Origin: JANNRA01 sp031401035
GTDB lineage: Bacteria > Desulfobacterota > Binatia > HRBIN30 > CADEER01
NCBI GenBank assembly: GCA_031401035.1
Contig: JANNRA010000202.1
Location: forward strand, 17,009 to 81,008
Direction: 5' to 3'
DNA length: 64,000 nt
The translations under genes were made by a program, and so were the position numbers. The notes under the pieces were generated by a model, which was not told where the DNA came from, ran no database searches, and saw nothing but the letters and a program-made list of their open reading frames with translations. Below, one piece after another: positions 43,924-52,499 of the stretch. How positions within the stretch are numbered: position 1 is the first letter of the stretch; each line of letters opens with the position of its first letter.

Positions 43924-44373
43924 TCACGGCCGGGCGTTGCGCAGTGCGTACTGCGATTCGCAGCGGGCCTTGAGCGCGACGTTGATGCGTTCGTAGAACG
44001 CCTGCAGCTCGCGGCCGAGACACGCCCAGAGGACCGGTGCGGCGAGCCCTGCGAACCGCTCGCCGTGGATGACGCGCGTCGCCGCGTCGCCGTCCGGTTC
44101 GAGCTTGAAATAGTGGGTGCCCGTCATCAGCCCATGCGGCCCCCCGCGCCAGGACAGCTCACGTTCGGGCTCGACGGCCACCATGAGCACTGGCACGGTC
44201 AGCGTGCGCCCGAAGAGTCTGACCGTCATGCGCACGCGCCGGCCCGGCGCCGGCGGCGCCTGCAGGCGCACGTCAGGGTTCCATTCCGGGTATGCCTCGA
44301 CATCCGTCAGCACCAGCCAGACCGTCGAGACCGGTGCCTCGATCCGTACCGTCGTCTGCGGGTGGGGAGGCAT
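43924..44373 (-). CDS. SRPBCC-family protein (polyketide cyclase-like)
   Basis: A 149-residue START/SRPBCC fold: TVRIEAPVSTVWLVLTDVEAYPEWNP at the start is the typical family opening, followed by VRMTVRLFGR and HGERFAGLAAPVLW. Members bind hydrophobic ligands or act as cyclases. ATG at 44373 is preferred; a TTG at 44382 is in frame and abuts the stop of the upstream phosphotransferase gene (44383), so the two are one operon. The upstream side (43784-43923) between it and the convergent oxidoreductase gene holds nothing clear. Confidence 0.8.
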   Translation of the reverse strand: MPPHPQTTVRIEAPVSTVWLVLTDVEAYPEWNPDVRLQAPPAPGRRVRMTVRLFGRTLTVPVLMVAVEPERELSWRGGPHGLMTGTHYFKLEPDGDAATRVIHGERFAGLAAPVLWACLGRELQAFYERINVALKARCESQYALRNARP

Positions 44374-44382
44374 CGAGGACAA

Positions 44383-45579
44383 TCAACACGGGGCGTCGAA
44401 GGAGGCGAGGTCGATGGTGGCGGCGACCATGCGCGAGATGTTCGCGGCGGTGATCTCGACGCCGTAGTTCACCGGCGGTGTGATCAGCCAGCCGATGACC
44501 AGGCCCCAGATCGCCGCCAGGCGGTAGCACTCCCAGGCCGCCTGCGCGGTCGGCGGATCGTCCACCCCGCTGTCGGCCAACGTGGCGAGGTAGTGATCGA
44601 TCAACCCGCGCTCATGTTGGCGGCGAACCTCGGCAGCCAGGCCGCTGCACAGGAGGTAGGCGAGATCGTTGGCCCAGTGCCCTCGCACCATCAGCTGCCA
44701 GTCGTAGAAGCCACCCGTCCCGTCCGGAAGCAGGTAGGCATTGCCGATGTGCGTGTCGCCGTGCAGCAGGGTCTGCGGCCCCGCGGCGAGCGTCCGTTGC
44801 GAACGCCACAGGGCCTCCCAGAGCGCGTCGACCGAGCGTTCGAGCGGTGCCAGCAATCGCTGCTTGAAGGGGTGCGACTCCACCTGGTAGCGGATCAGCT
44901 CGCGGCCGATGCCGTCGAACACGGGGAACATGCCGCCGCGCAGGCGCGTTGGCACCCACGCGAGCTCGCCATCGAAGCGAGGGGATTGCCAGTAGCGGGC
45001 GTGCAGACGGGCCAGCAGTGTCACCAGCGCGCGGACCTGCGCGACGGGGATCTTCATCGTCGTGTTCGGGAAACGCGCTCCGCGCAGGCGCAGATCCTCC
45101 ATGAGGATCGCGAACTGGCGTGAGCGGGCATCGTAGATGCTGCCGAACGTCCGCGGGATCTCGAGGTCGAGCTCGGGGCGGATGTCGCGGTAGAAGCGGG
45201 CCTCGGTCAGGTACATCGGGTCCGGCGCGTGCGGGTAGAGGCGCTGGTACAGGCCGACGAGCACGAACAACGCCGAGCGGGCGCCGGCGCCGACCCACGG
45301 CAGGCGCTCCGCCATGCGCGAGACCGATGCCAGCGTCAGGACCGCCGGCAGCCCGAAGCGAAGCACGCGGTGCAGCAGCAAGGTCTTGAGCACCATCTGC
45401 GCGGGCAGATCCGCGTCGCCGCCGGGGGCATAGCGGAGCCGCAGGAGAATGCGGTCCGCCGTCGACGCCGCGCCATCGCCGCAGCGCGCGCGATCGATGA
45501 CCTCGACGCTTTCGACGGTGGTCTCGCCGCTCAGGATGGTGCTCAGGGCAGCCGGGTCGAGGCGACGAAGGTCAAGCAT
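44383..45579 (-). CDS. Kinase-like phosphotransferase (EcKL/CHK-like)
   Basis: A 398-residue protein with the phosphotransferase fold: QMVLKTLLL (ATP Lys), the catalytic loop TLLHGDTHIGNAYLL and the metal-binding GFYDWQLMVRG. It contains the MYLTEARFYRDI segment found in CHK/EcKL-like kinases. Predicted to phosphorylate a small alcohol. Only remotely similar to the protein at 24214-25284. It starts at ATG 45579 and is directly followed by the SRPBCC gene. It diverges from the sulfatase gene over about 155 bases with no clear promoter. Confidence 0.8.
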   Translation of the reverse strand: MLDLRRLDPAALSTILSGETTVESVEVIDRARCGDGAASTADRILLRLRYAPGGDADLPAQMVLKTLLLHRVLRFGLPAVLTLASVSRMAERLPWVGAGARSALFVLVGLYQRLYPHAPDPMYLTEARFYRDIRPELDLEIPRTFGSIYDARSRQFAILMEDLRLRGARFPNTTMKIPVAQVRALVTLLARLHARYWQSPRFDGELAWVPTRLRGGMFPVFDGIGRELIRYQVESHPFKQRLLAPLERSVDALWEALWRSQRTLAAGPQTLLHGDTHIGNAYLLPDGTGGFYDWQLMVRGHWANDLAYLLCSGLAAEVRRQHERGLIDHYLATLADSGVDDPPTAQAAWECYRLAAIWGLVIGWLITPPVNYGVEITAANISRMVAATIDLASFDAPC

Positions 45580-45735
45580 CAGCGCAGGTCGGCGATCATC
45601 TCGGGTGCCGGGGGACGAGCGCGTCCCTATAGCCCCCGTGGCGGCGCCGACGCCAGCCAGCAACGTCGGCGCCCGCGACGAGCGGCGGTGGGCGTGCGAC
45701 GTGGCGCCGCGCCAGTGTTCGTGGCATGACGCGCC

Positions 45736-47337
45736 ATGCGTCGCGCAGTCGTGGCCGCTGTCCTGGTGCTGGTGCCGTGCGCTGCGTGGCTGCTGTGGCC
45801 GCAGGCCGACCCGCGCTTCGCGATCCGCTTCGATGCGGAGCAGACCGCCCGCGCCAGGCGCTTCCTCGAGCAGCCCGTAGCGGCGGCGACCGCGCGGCCG
45901 CCGAACGTGGTGCTGATCGTCGCCGACGACCTCGGCAAGTACGACACCTCGCTCTACGGCGCGGGCGCCCTCGACACGCCGCAGATGCAGCGGCTCGCGG
46001 ACGCCGGCGTCCGCTTCACCGAGGGCACCATCACCTCCCCGGTCTGCTCGCCGTCCCGCGCGGCGTTGATGACCGGCCGATACCAGCAGCGCTTCGGCTT
46101 CGAGCTGCTCGTGCACGATCGCTATCCCACCAACCGCCTCGAGTACTACGCCGCGAAGTGGCTGTTCTCGAACGAGCACTGGCAGGCCATCGATACGCTG
46201 CTCGTGCCGCCGCCGGCGGATGTGCTGCGCCAGGGGCTGCCGCCGAGCGAGCTGACGCTGGCCGAGCTGCTGCGCAAGCACGGCTATGCGACCGCCATCT
46301 TCGGCAAGTGGCACCTCGGCAACGGGCCGCAGTCGATCCCCGAGCGGCGCGGCTTCCAATACCAATACGGGTTCTACGATGCGTTCTCGCTCTACCAGGA
46401 CCCCGGCGACGACGACGTGGTCAACGCGCGCGGCCAGCACTTCACCGATCGGTACCAGTGGTGGAAAGGGCGCGACGGCAACTGCGCCATCCGCCGCAAC
46501 GGCGTCGAGGTCGAGGAGACCGCCTATCTGACCGACCGGATCGCCGACGAGGCCGTCGCGTGGATCGCCGCCAACCGCGCCCATCCGTTCTTTGCGTATG
46601 TGCCCTTCAACGCCCCGCACCTCCCCCTGCAGGCCGACCGCCGGCACTACGAGCGGTTCGCGCATGTCGGCGACCCCCGCCAGCGCGTCTACCTGGCGAT
46701 GATCGCGTCGCTCGACGAGGCCATCGGCCGAATCCTCGACGTGCTCGACCAGCAGGGGCTCACCGACGACACGCTGGTCATCCTGGTAAGTGACAACGGC
46801 GCCGATGCCTCCAGTGGCGTGACCAACAACGCCCCACTCAGGGGCGGCAAGCTGACGAATTTCCAGGGCGGCCTCAACGTGCCGTTCGTCGTGCGCTGGC
46901 CGAAACGCCTGGCCGCCGCCCAGACCTACACGGAACCGGTGTCGAGCCTCGATCTGTTCGCCACCATCGCGGTTGCGGCCGGCGTCGTGCTGCCCGACGA
47001 TCGACCCTACGACGGCGTCGACCTCGTCCCGTACCTACGCGGCGAGCAGGCGGGCGCACCACACGCGGCGCTGTTCTGGCGCGCCGCAGGGCACCGTGCC
47101 ATCCGCGCCGGTCGCTACAAGCTCATCAGCGACACGCGCACCGGTGCGCGCGCGCTCTACGATGTGGTCGCCGACACGGGTGAGACGCGCAACATCCTCG
47201 CCGAGCACGCCGACCTCGCCGCCGAACTCGAGCAACGCCTCGCGCAGTGGGAATCCGAACTCGTCGATCCCGCCTGGCCGCGGGTGATGGAGTACCGGTT
47301 CGAGGATGATGGGCAGCGCTACGTGTTCCCTCTCTGA
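45736..47337 (+). CDS. Exported type I sulfatase
   Basis: A 533-residue enzyme of the formylglycine-dependent sulfatases: metal-binding Asp-Asp in VADDLGKYD (62-70), the maturation motif CSPSRAALMTGR (104-115) whose Cys104 becomes formylglycine, and FGKWHLGNG. It would hydrolyse a sulfate ester. The N-terminus has one hydrophobic segment (about 4-21), either a signal peptide or anchor. The anaerobic/aerobic maturase is not in the window. The sulfotransferase at 33.6 kb is too far to be called its partner. Confidence 0.85.
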   Translation: MRRAVVAAVLVLVPCAAWLLWPQADPRFAIRFDAEQTARARRFLEQPVAAATARPPNVVLIVADDLGKYDTSLYGAGALDTPQMQRLADAGVRFTEGTITSPVCSPSRAALMTGRYQQRFGFELLVHDRYPTNRLEYYAAKWLFSNEHWQAIDTLLVPPPADVLRQGLPPSELTLAELLRKHGYATAIFGKWHLGNGPQSIPERRGFQYQYGFYDAFSLYQDPGDDDVVNARGQHFTDRYQWWKGRDGNCAIRRNGVEVEETAYLTDRIADEAVAWIAANRAHPFFAYVPFNAPHLPLQADRRHYERFAHVGDPRQRVYLAMIASLDEAIGRILDVLDQQGLTDDTLVILVSDNGADASSGVTNNAPLRGGKLTNFQGGLNVPFVVRWPKRLAAAQTYTEPVSSLDLFATIAVAAGVVLPDDRPYDGVDLVPYLRGEQAGAPHAALFWRAAGHRAIRAGRYKLISDTRTGARALYDVVADTGETRNILAEHADLAAELEQRLAQWESELVDPAWPRVMEYRFEDDGQRYVFPL

Positions 47338-47459
47338 CTGTACCGATCGCCAACGGGCTGGCGCGCGATGCCGACGCGTCGCGCCGCCGCGGCGGGCAGC
47401 GCTTCGGGCAGGAACATCGTTCATTGCCAATCAACGCCGGCTCCACGTAAGCAGGGACC

Positions 47460-48350
47460 ATGGTGGTACGGCGTTGCGGAATTGTGTTTGTCAGCCTGCT
47501 GCTGCTTGGCGCCGGTCCCACCGCCGCGTGCACCGGCGATTGCGACGGGGACGGCCAGGTGGCCGTCAACGAGGCGGTGCGCGGGGTGAACATCGCCCTC
47601 GGCAACGCGCCGGTCGGCGACTGCGCCCAGTTCGACGCCAATGGTGACGGGGCCGTCGCCGTCAACGAGCTGATCGCCGCCGTCGCCGGCGTGCTCGAGG
47701 GCTGTTCGGTCGCCACCCCGCTGCCGACGGCCAGCACGACGCCGGGGGCTGGCGATGCCGCGACGCTGGTCATCGAGCGCGGCGCCGGCAACGAATTCGT
47801 CACCGGGCGCGCCTACGAGTTCGCGCTCGCCGACATCCGCGCCGGCAATCGGATCATCGCCCTCTATCTTGGGACACTGAACGCGAATCAGCCAGCCGAA
47901 CTGGCCGAGCTCGCCCTGCGGCAGACGGTCCTCGATGCCAACGGCAACATTGTCCTCGATGCCTTGAACCGACGCACGATCGTCCGCATCCGGTTCACCC
48001 ACGTGCCCCTGCGGACGGGAACGTTCCACTGCGGTGAAAGCCTCCCAGAGGTCCCAGGGGCCCTCCTGGGGTTCGACGCCTCCGCCGGCCTGAACGACGA
48101 CGCGCTGTCGACGGAGATCACGATCGACAATTACTTCGGGTATCCGCGCCCTCGCCCCGACATCGACTGCACGCTGACGATCACCTCGCTCGACGGCGGT
48201 GTCATCGTCGGAACCTACGAGTCGCACATGCTTTCGTCGCAGGCCGACGACCTCGCCTACGCGACGGGGAGGTTCTCACTGCCGCAGCCGACCTGTACGG
48301 ACAACGAGGCCGCGGCGTCGCCGCAGACCTGCTACCCCTGGGCCTTCTGA
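47460..48350 (+). CDS. Secreted protein with dockerin-like calcium loops
   Basis: A 296-residue exported protein: signal peptide (about 1-23), then two dockerin-like calcium loops (TGDCDGDGQVAVNEAVRGV; QFDANGDGAVAVNELIAAV) ending in EGCS, a Thr/Pro linker, and a beta-rich domain of about 220 residues with Cys in FHCGE, IDCTLT and at the end. The loops are close to those of the hydrolase at 37.3-39.5 kb, so both likely share a localisation system or ligand. The C-terminal domain is not recognised. It follows the sulfatase gene by about 120 bases. Confidence 0.75.
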   Translation: MVVRRCGIVFVSLLLLGAGPTAACTGDCDGDGQVAVNEAVRGVNIALGNAPVGDCAQFDANGDGAVAVNELIAAVAGVLEGCSVATPLPTASTTPGAGDAATLVIERGAGNEFVTGRAYEFALADIRAGNRIIALYLGTLNANQPAELAELALRQTVLDANGNIVLDALNRRTIVRIRFTHVPLRTGTFHCGESLPEVPGALLGFDASAGLNDDALSTEITIDNYFGYPRPRPDIDCTLTITSLDGGVIVGTYESHMLSSQADDLAYATGRFSLPQPTCTDNEAAASPQTCYPWAF

Positions 48351-48465
48351 GCGAGCCGCGCTCGAATCCGCCGCGCCGGTACCGGCGCCGCCTTGACATA
48401 CACCCCTGGCGCGGCGGATTGGGGCGCCGGGGCGCTGTGGAAACCGACATCGGGAGAGCGGCTGC

Positions 48466-49428
48466 GTGCTGACGGTTTTCATCGCGACCCACAATGGCGC
48501 GCAGACGCTGCCGCGCGTGCTGGCCGCGCACGCGCAGCTGCTGGCGCCGGTCGGCGGCTGGCGGCTGGTCATCATCGACAACGGCAGCGATGACGACACG
48601 GCGGCGCTCGCCGGCGCCTTCGCCGACCGGCTGCCGCTGCGCGTCATCAGCGAGCCGCGGCGCGGCAAGAACCGCGCCCTCAACAGCGGCCTGCGCCTGC
48701 TCGACGGCGATCTCGCCGTCTTCAGCGATGACGACACGCTGCCGGAGCGCGACTGGCTGCTGCGCCTGCGCGGCGCCGCCGATGCGCAGCCGGCGTTCGG
48801 CGTCTTCGGCGGCCGCATCCTCGGCACCTGGGACACCGCACCGCCCGACTGGGTGCGCGAATGGGTGGACGCGGCGCCGGTGTTCGGCATCTCGGACGCG
48901 TCCCGCCCCGATGGACCCTGCGAGCCGACCAAGGTGTGGGGCCCCAACATGGCGATCCGCGCCGAGTGGTTCCGCAAGGGCTATCGCTTCGACGAGCGCC
49001 TCGGGCCGAACCGCACCGCCACCTACGCGATGGGCGGAGAAACGGAGTTCACCCTGCGCCTGGCGATCGCCGAAGCGGTCCGCTGCTGGCACTGCAGCGA
49101 TGCGCGGGTGCATCACATCATCAGGGCGCGGCAGACGACACGCGCCTTCGTCCTGCGGCGCGCCTTTCACCTCGGACGCTGCGTGCGGCGCGAGTCCCGG
49201 CAGCGCGCGCGCGCCGGACGTCCGTACGAACCGCGCGGCGCGGTGGCGATCTGCGCCGGCCTGGCGCGCGGCCTCGCCGACCTGGCCGCGGCGCGGCGCG
49301 CCGCCGACGCGCGGCGCGAGTTCGCGGCCCGCTGGCGGCTCAATCTCTGGCGCGGCTGCCTCTACGAGTCGCTGCGCGCTCGTTACACCCCGCAGGGTCC
49401 GATCGGCGATGCCGGCACACACCCCTGA
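48466..49428 (+). CDS. GT2 glycosyltransferase A
   Basis: A 320-residue family 2 glycosyltransferase: TVFIATHNGAQTL, the nucleotide-binding VIIDNGSDDDT, FSDDDTLP (DDD metal site) and the acceptor-side GGETEFTLRLA. First of four overlapping GT2 genes that must act in one polysaccharide or glycan pathway. The start is GTG at 48466. It has a long basic C-terminal tail. Nucleotide sugar and acceptor unknown. Confidence 0.85.
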   Translation: MLTVFIATHNGAQTLPRVLAAHAQLLAPVGGWRLVIIDNGSDDDTAALAGAFADRLPLRVISEPRRGKNRALNSGLRLLDGDLAVFSDDDTLPERDWLLRLRGAADAQPAFGVFGGRILGTWDTAPPDWVREWVDAAPVFGISDASRPDGPCEPTKVWGPNMAIRAEWFRKGYRFDERLGPNRTATYAMGGETEFTLRLAIAEAVRCWHCSDARVHHIIRARQTTRAFVLRRAFHLGRCVRRESRQRARAGRPYEPRGAVAICAGLARGLADLAAARRAADARREFAARWRLNLWRGCLYESLRARYTPQGPIGDAGTHP

Positions 49429-50239
49429 CCCCGGCGCCGCCGGGGCGCCGCGGCCGGCGGTGAGCATCGTCCTGCCCACCTGGCAGCGCGGCGCGCTCGT
49501 CGGCCGGGCGATCCGCAGCGTCCTGGCGCAGACGTTCGCGGACTTCGAGTTGCTGGTCGTCGACGACGGCTCCACCGACGCCACGGCGGCGGCGGTGGCG
49601 GGCTGCGCCGATCCCCGGCTGCGCTACCTGCGCCGCGTGGCGAACGGCGGCGCGGCGGCGGCGCGCAACCTCGGCATCGGCGCTGCCGTCGCGCCCTTCC
49701 TCGCCTTCCAGGATTCGGACGACGAGTGGCTGCCCGACAAGCTGGAGCGGCATATGCGCGCCTTCGCGGGTTGCGGACCGGAAGTCGGCATCGTCTATTC
49801 GGACATGCAGCGGGTGCGCCGCGACGGCTCGGCCGAGTATCATCGCTCGCCGACGATCACCGCCGGGGTGCTGATCGATCCGGTGACGCGCTTCTACCAG
49901 GTCTGCGGGCTCGGCATTCAGTCGACCGTCATCCGCCGCGCCTGCCTCGAAGCGGTCGGCGCCTTCAACGAGGACTTCCCGGCCCTCGAGGATCTCGAGC
50001 TCTTCGTCCGCCTGTCCCGGCGCTACCGGTTTCACCATCTCGAGGCGCCGCTTGTGCTCTACCACGAGACCGACGGCCTGTCGGGCAACCTCCCGGCCAA
50101 GGTCGTCGCCCGCACGCTGCTGCTGCAAATCTACCAGCAGGATCTCGCGCGCGAGGATGCCGGCTTCGTCGCCCTCGAGCGCGCCGCGATCGCGAGCCTG
50201 GCGGCGCGGACGCGGCGTGTCGTCAGCGAGGCGCCGTGA
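49409..50239 (+). CDS. GT2 glycosyltransferase B
   Basis: A 276-residue GT2 enzyme: VSIVLPTWQRGALVGRAIRS, LLVVDDGSTDAT, QDSDDEWLPD (DSDD metal site) and EDLELFVRLSRR. It overlaps the previous gene by 20 bases, indicating translational coupling. It resembles EpsJ-like chain-extending transferases. Confidence 0.85.
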   Translation: MPAHTPDPGAAGAPRPAVSIVLPTWQRGALVGRAIRSVLAQTFADFELLVVDDGSTDATAAAVAGCADPRLRYLRRVANGGAAAARNLGIGAAVAPFLAFQDSDDEWLPDKLERHMRAFAGCGPEVGIVYSDMQRVRRDGSAEYHRSPTITAGVLIDPVTRFYQVCGLGIQSTVIRRACLEAVGAFNEDFPALEDLELFVRLSRRYRFHHLEAPLVLYHETDGLSGNLPAKVVARTLLLQIYQQDLAREDAGFVALERAAIASLAARTRRVVSEAP

Positions 50240-51150
50240 TCGACGTCAGCATCTGCGTCTGCACCTTCCGGCGTCCGGCCGGCCTGCTGCGCCTGCTGCG
50301 CTCGCTCGGCCGCCTCGACGCGGCATCGCCGCGGCACGAGATCATCGTCGTCGACAACGACGCCGAGATGAGCGCCGCGCCGGCTGTCGAGCAGGCGCGC
50401 AGCGACGGCCTGCCCGTCGCGTATCTCGTGGAGCCGGTACGCGGCATCGCGCGCGCCCGCAACCGCGCCGTGGCGCCGGCGCGCGGGGAGTTCGTCGCCT
50501 TCATCGATGACGATGAAGAGGCCGATCCGCTGTGGCTGGTGCATCTCTATGGCGAGGTGCTGCGCCACGGCGCCGACGGCGGCATCGGCCCGGTGCTGCC
50601 ACGCTTCGCGGCGCCGCCGCCGCCCTGGCTCATCGCCGGCGAATTCTTCGAGCGTCCGCGACCGCCCACCGGCACGCAGCTCATCGGGAGCGGCATGCGC
50701 ACCGGCAACGCCCTCCTGCGGCGCGACCGGCTGATGGCGCTGCGCGGCCCGTTCGATGAGCGCTATGCCTTGACCGGCGGCGAGGACACCGAGCTCTTCG
50801 GCCGCCTGGTCGACAGCGGCTGCCGCGTCATCGCCGTCGACACGGCGATCGTTCACGAGCACCTGCCGCCCAACCGGGCGACGGTGCGCTACGTCTTGCG
50901 GCGCCGGTTTCTCGCCGGCATGGGATCGGCGCGCCTCCACAGCGCCAGGGAACCGGTGTCGCAGCGGCGGCGGGAGCGCCTGCGCTGGCTGAGCTCCGGG
51001 CTCGCCTGGGGCGTCAGCGGTCTGATGCTCTTCCCCGCCGCGCGCACGCGCGGTCTGACGCGCCTGGCCTTCGCCGCTCGCGACCTCGGGCGCTTCGCCT
51101 TCCACAGCGGCTTCTCGTACCAGCCGTACGGGCGCGACTCGTGGCGATGA
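50236..51150 (+). CDS. GT2 glycosyltransferase C
   Basis: A 304-residue GT2 enzyme: VSICVCTFRRPAGLLRLL, IIVVDNDAEMS, FIDDDEEADP and GGEDTELFGRL. The GTG start lies in the stop codon of the previous gene (GTGA). Closest in layout to transferase A of this cluster, so the two may be paralogues. Confidence 0.85.
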   Translation: MIDVSICVCTFRRPAGLLRLLRSLGRLDAASPRHEIIVVDNDAEMSAAPAVEQARSDGLPVAYLVEPVRGIARARNRAVAPARGEFVAFIDDDEEADPLWLVHLYGEVLRHGADGGIGPVLPRFAAPPPPWLIAGEFFERPRPPTGTQLIGSGMRTGNALLRRDRLMALRGPFDERYALTGGEDTELFGRLVDSGCRVIAVDTAIVHEHLPPNRATVRYVLRRRFLAGMGSARLHSAREPVSQRRRERLRWLSSGLAWGVSGLMLFPAARTRGLTRLAFAARDLGRFAFHSGFSYQPYGRDSWR

Positions 51151-52124
51151 GCGATCATCCCCCGATCGGCGCGCCGCCGCCGGGCGCCGCGCGGCCCTTC
51201 TGGTCGGTGATGATCCCGACCTACGAGCCCAACCCCGAGTACCTGCGCCGCGTACTGGCGGCGCTCCTCGAGCAGGACCCGGGCGCGGCGGAGATGGAGA
51301 TCGCGCTGGTCGACGACGGCTCGACCGGCATCGATCCGCGCCGCTGCCTGCCGGCGGGCGGGCAGACGCGCGTCGCCTGGCGCCAACAGGAGTGCCATGC
51401 CGGCATCGGCCGCAACTGGAACACCTGCGTCGAGCAGGCGCGCGGCGAGTGGGTACACATCCTGCATCAGGACGATCTCATCCGGCCGGGTTTCTACGCG
51501 CGCCTGCGCGCCGCCATCGCCGCCGCGCCGACCGCCGGCGCCGCCTTCTGCCGCGACACCGTCATCGATGCCGAGGACCGGACCGTTGCGCAGCAGCGGG
51601 TCATCCGCCCGACGCCGGGCATCGTCGAGGATTGGATCGAGCACATCTTCGTCGGCCTGCACCTGCGCGCCTCGGCGCTGGTGGTGAAGCGCAGTGTGTA
51701 CGAGGCGCTCGGCGGCTTCCGCCTCGACCTCGCCTACGCCCTCGACTGGGACATGTGGAAGCGCATCGCCGCTGCCTATCCGCTCGTCTATGTGCCGGAG
51801 CCGCTGGCGTCGTACCGGCGGCACGCGGGCTCGGCCTCGGTCGCCTTCCAGCGCTCGGGCGCGAACATGGCCGAGATCGGCCGCAGCATCGCGCTCTCCG
51901 AGGCCGCCCTGCCGGCGTCGATCGCCGCCGCGACGACCCGGCGGACGCGCGCGAACTACGCCCGCTACGCGACGCGCCTGGGCTGGGGGGCGCTGGTCGA
52001 GCGCGATCTGCGCACCGCCCTGGCGCAGCTGCGCGCCGCGCGCGGCCTCGCGTCGACGCGTGCCGTGGCGCGGGAGCTCGGTCGGCTGGCGGCGCAGGGC
52101 TGGCGCCAGCGACGCCAGCCCTGA
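51147..52124 (+). CDS. GT2 glycosyltransferase D
   Basis: A 325-residue GT2 enzyme: FWSVMIPTYEPNPEYLRR, IALVDDGSTGID, HILHQDDLIRPGF and DWDMWKRIA. ATG at 51147 overlaps the previous stop (ATGA); a GTG two codons earlier is also possible. Last gene of the cluster, convergent with the small hypothetical gene. No flippase, polymerase or sugar-nucleotide gene is in the cluster. Confidence 0.85.
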   Translation: MSDHPPIGAPPPGAARPFWSVMIPTYEPNPEYLRRVLAALLEQDPGAAEMEIALVDDGSTGIDPRRCLPAGGQTRVAWRQQECHAGIGRNWNTCVEQARGEWVHILHQDDLIRPGFYARLRAAIAAAPTAGAAFCRDTVIDAEDRTVAQQRVIRPTPGIVEDWIEHIFVGLHLRASALVVKRSVYEALGGFRLDLAYALDWDMWKRIAAAYPLVYVPEPLASYRRHAGSASVAFQRSGANMAEIGRSIALSEAALPASIAAATTRRTRANYARYATRLGWGALVERDLRTALAQLRAARGLASTRAVARELGRLAAQGWRQRRQP

Positions 52125-52154
52125 TCGGACCGTCAGCGCGCCGCGCGGCAGCGA

Positions 52155-52475
52155 CTACTTGTCGCGGCGGGGTTTACCGCTGCCGAGATGCGCCCGCGCG
52201 TCGGCGTGATTCTCCAGTGCCTCGAACAGCCCCGACGCCAGCTCGCCGACCTCGCGATTGACGGCGCGGATGGTCTCGTAGACCGCGCCGATACTGGAGT
52301 CGACCAGCGTGCGCGCCTCCTTGCCCTCGGCGCCGAGCAGGCCGCGCTGCTCCAGTGCCGCGAGCGGCAGGGCGGCGATCGTGCGGTGGATCTGCTCGAC
52401 CGACGTGGCGCCCTTGTCGACGGCTTCCTGGATCAGGTCCTTGACCGCCTCGATATGCGCGATGGTGTTCTTCAC
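52155..52475 (-). CDS. Small helical protein downstream of desaturase
   Basis: A 106-residue, wholly helical acidic/basic protein (MKNTIAHIEAVKDLIQEAVD, then SVEQIHRTIAALPLAALEQ and VYETIRAVNREVGELASGL). It lies 24 bases after the desaturase gene on the same strand and is probably in its operon. The spacing of helices suggests a coiled bundle or phasin-like surface protein for lipid; I do not recognise a named family. The AGGAGGAG site lies six bases before the ATG. Confidence 0.6.
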   Translation of the reverse strand: MKNTIAHIEAVKDLIQEAVDKGATSVEQIHRTIAALPLAALEQRGLLGAEGKEARTLVDSSIGAVYETIRAVNREVGELASGLFEALENHADARAHLGSGKPRRDK

Positions 52476-52499
52476 GGACGTCTCCTCCTCGTCGTCGGC

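Noticed and set aside
44383..46665. Long minus-strand frame of 760 residues
   Set aside because: The upstream part is antisense of the sulfatase gene; the real start is the ATG at 45579.
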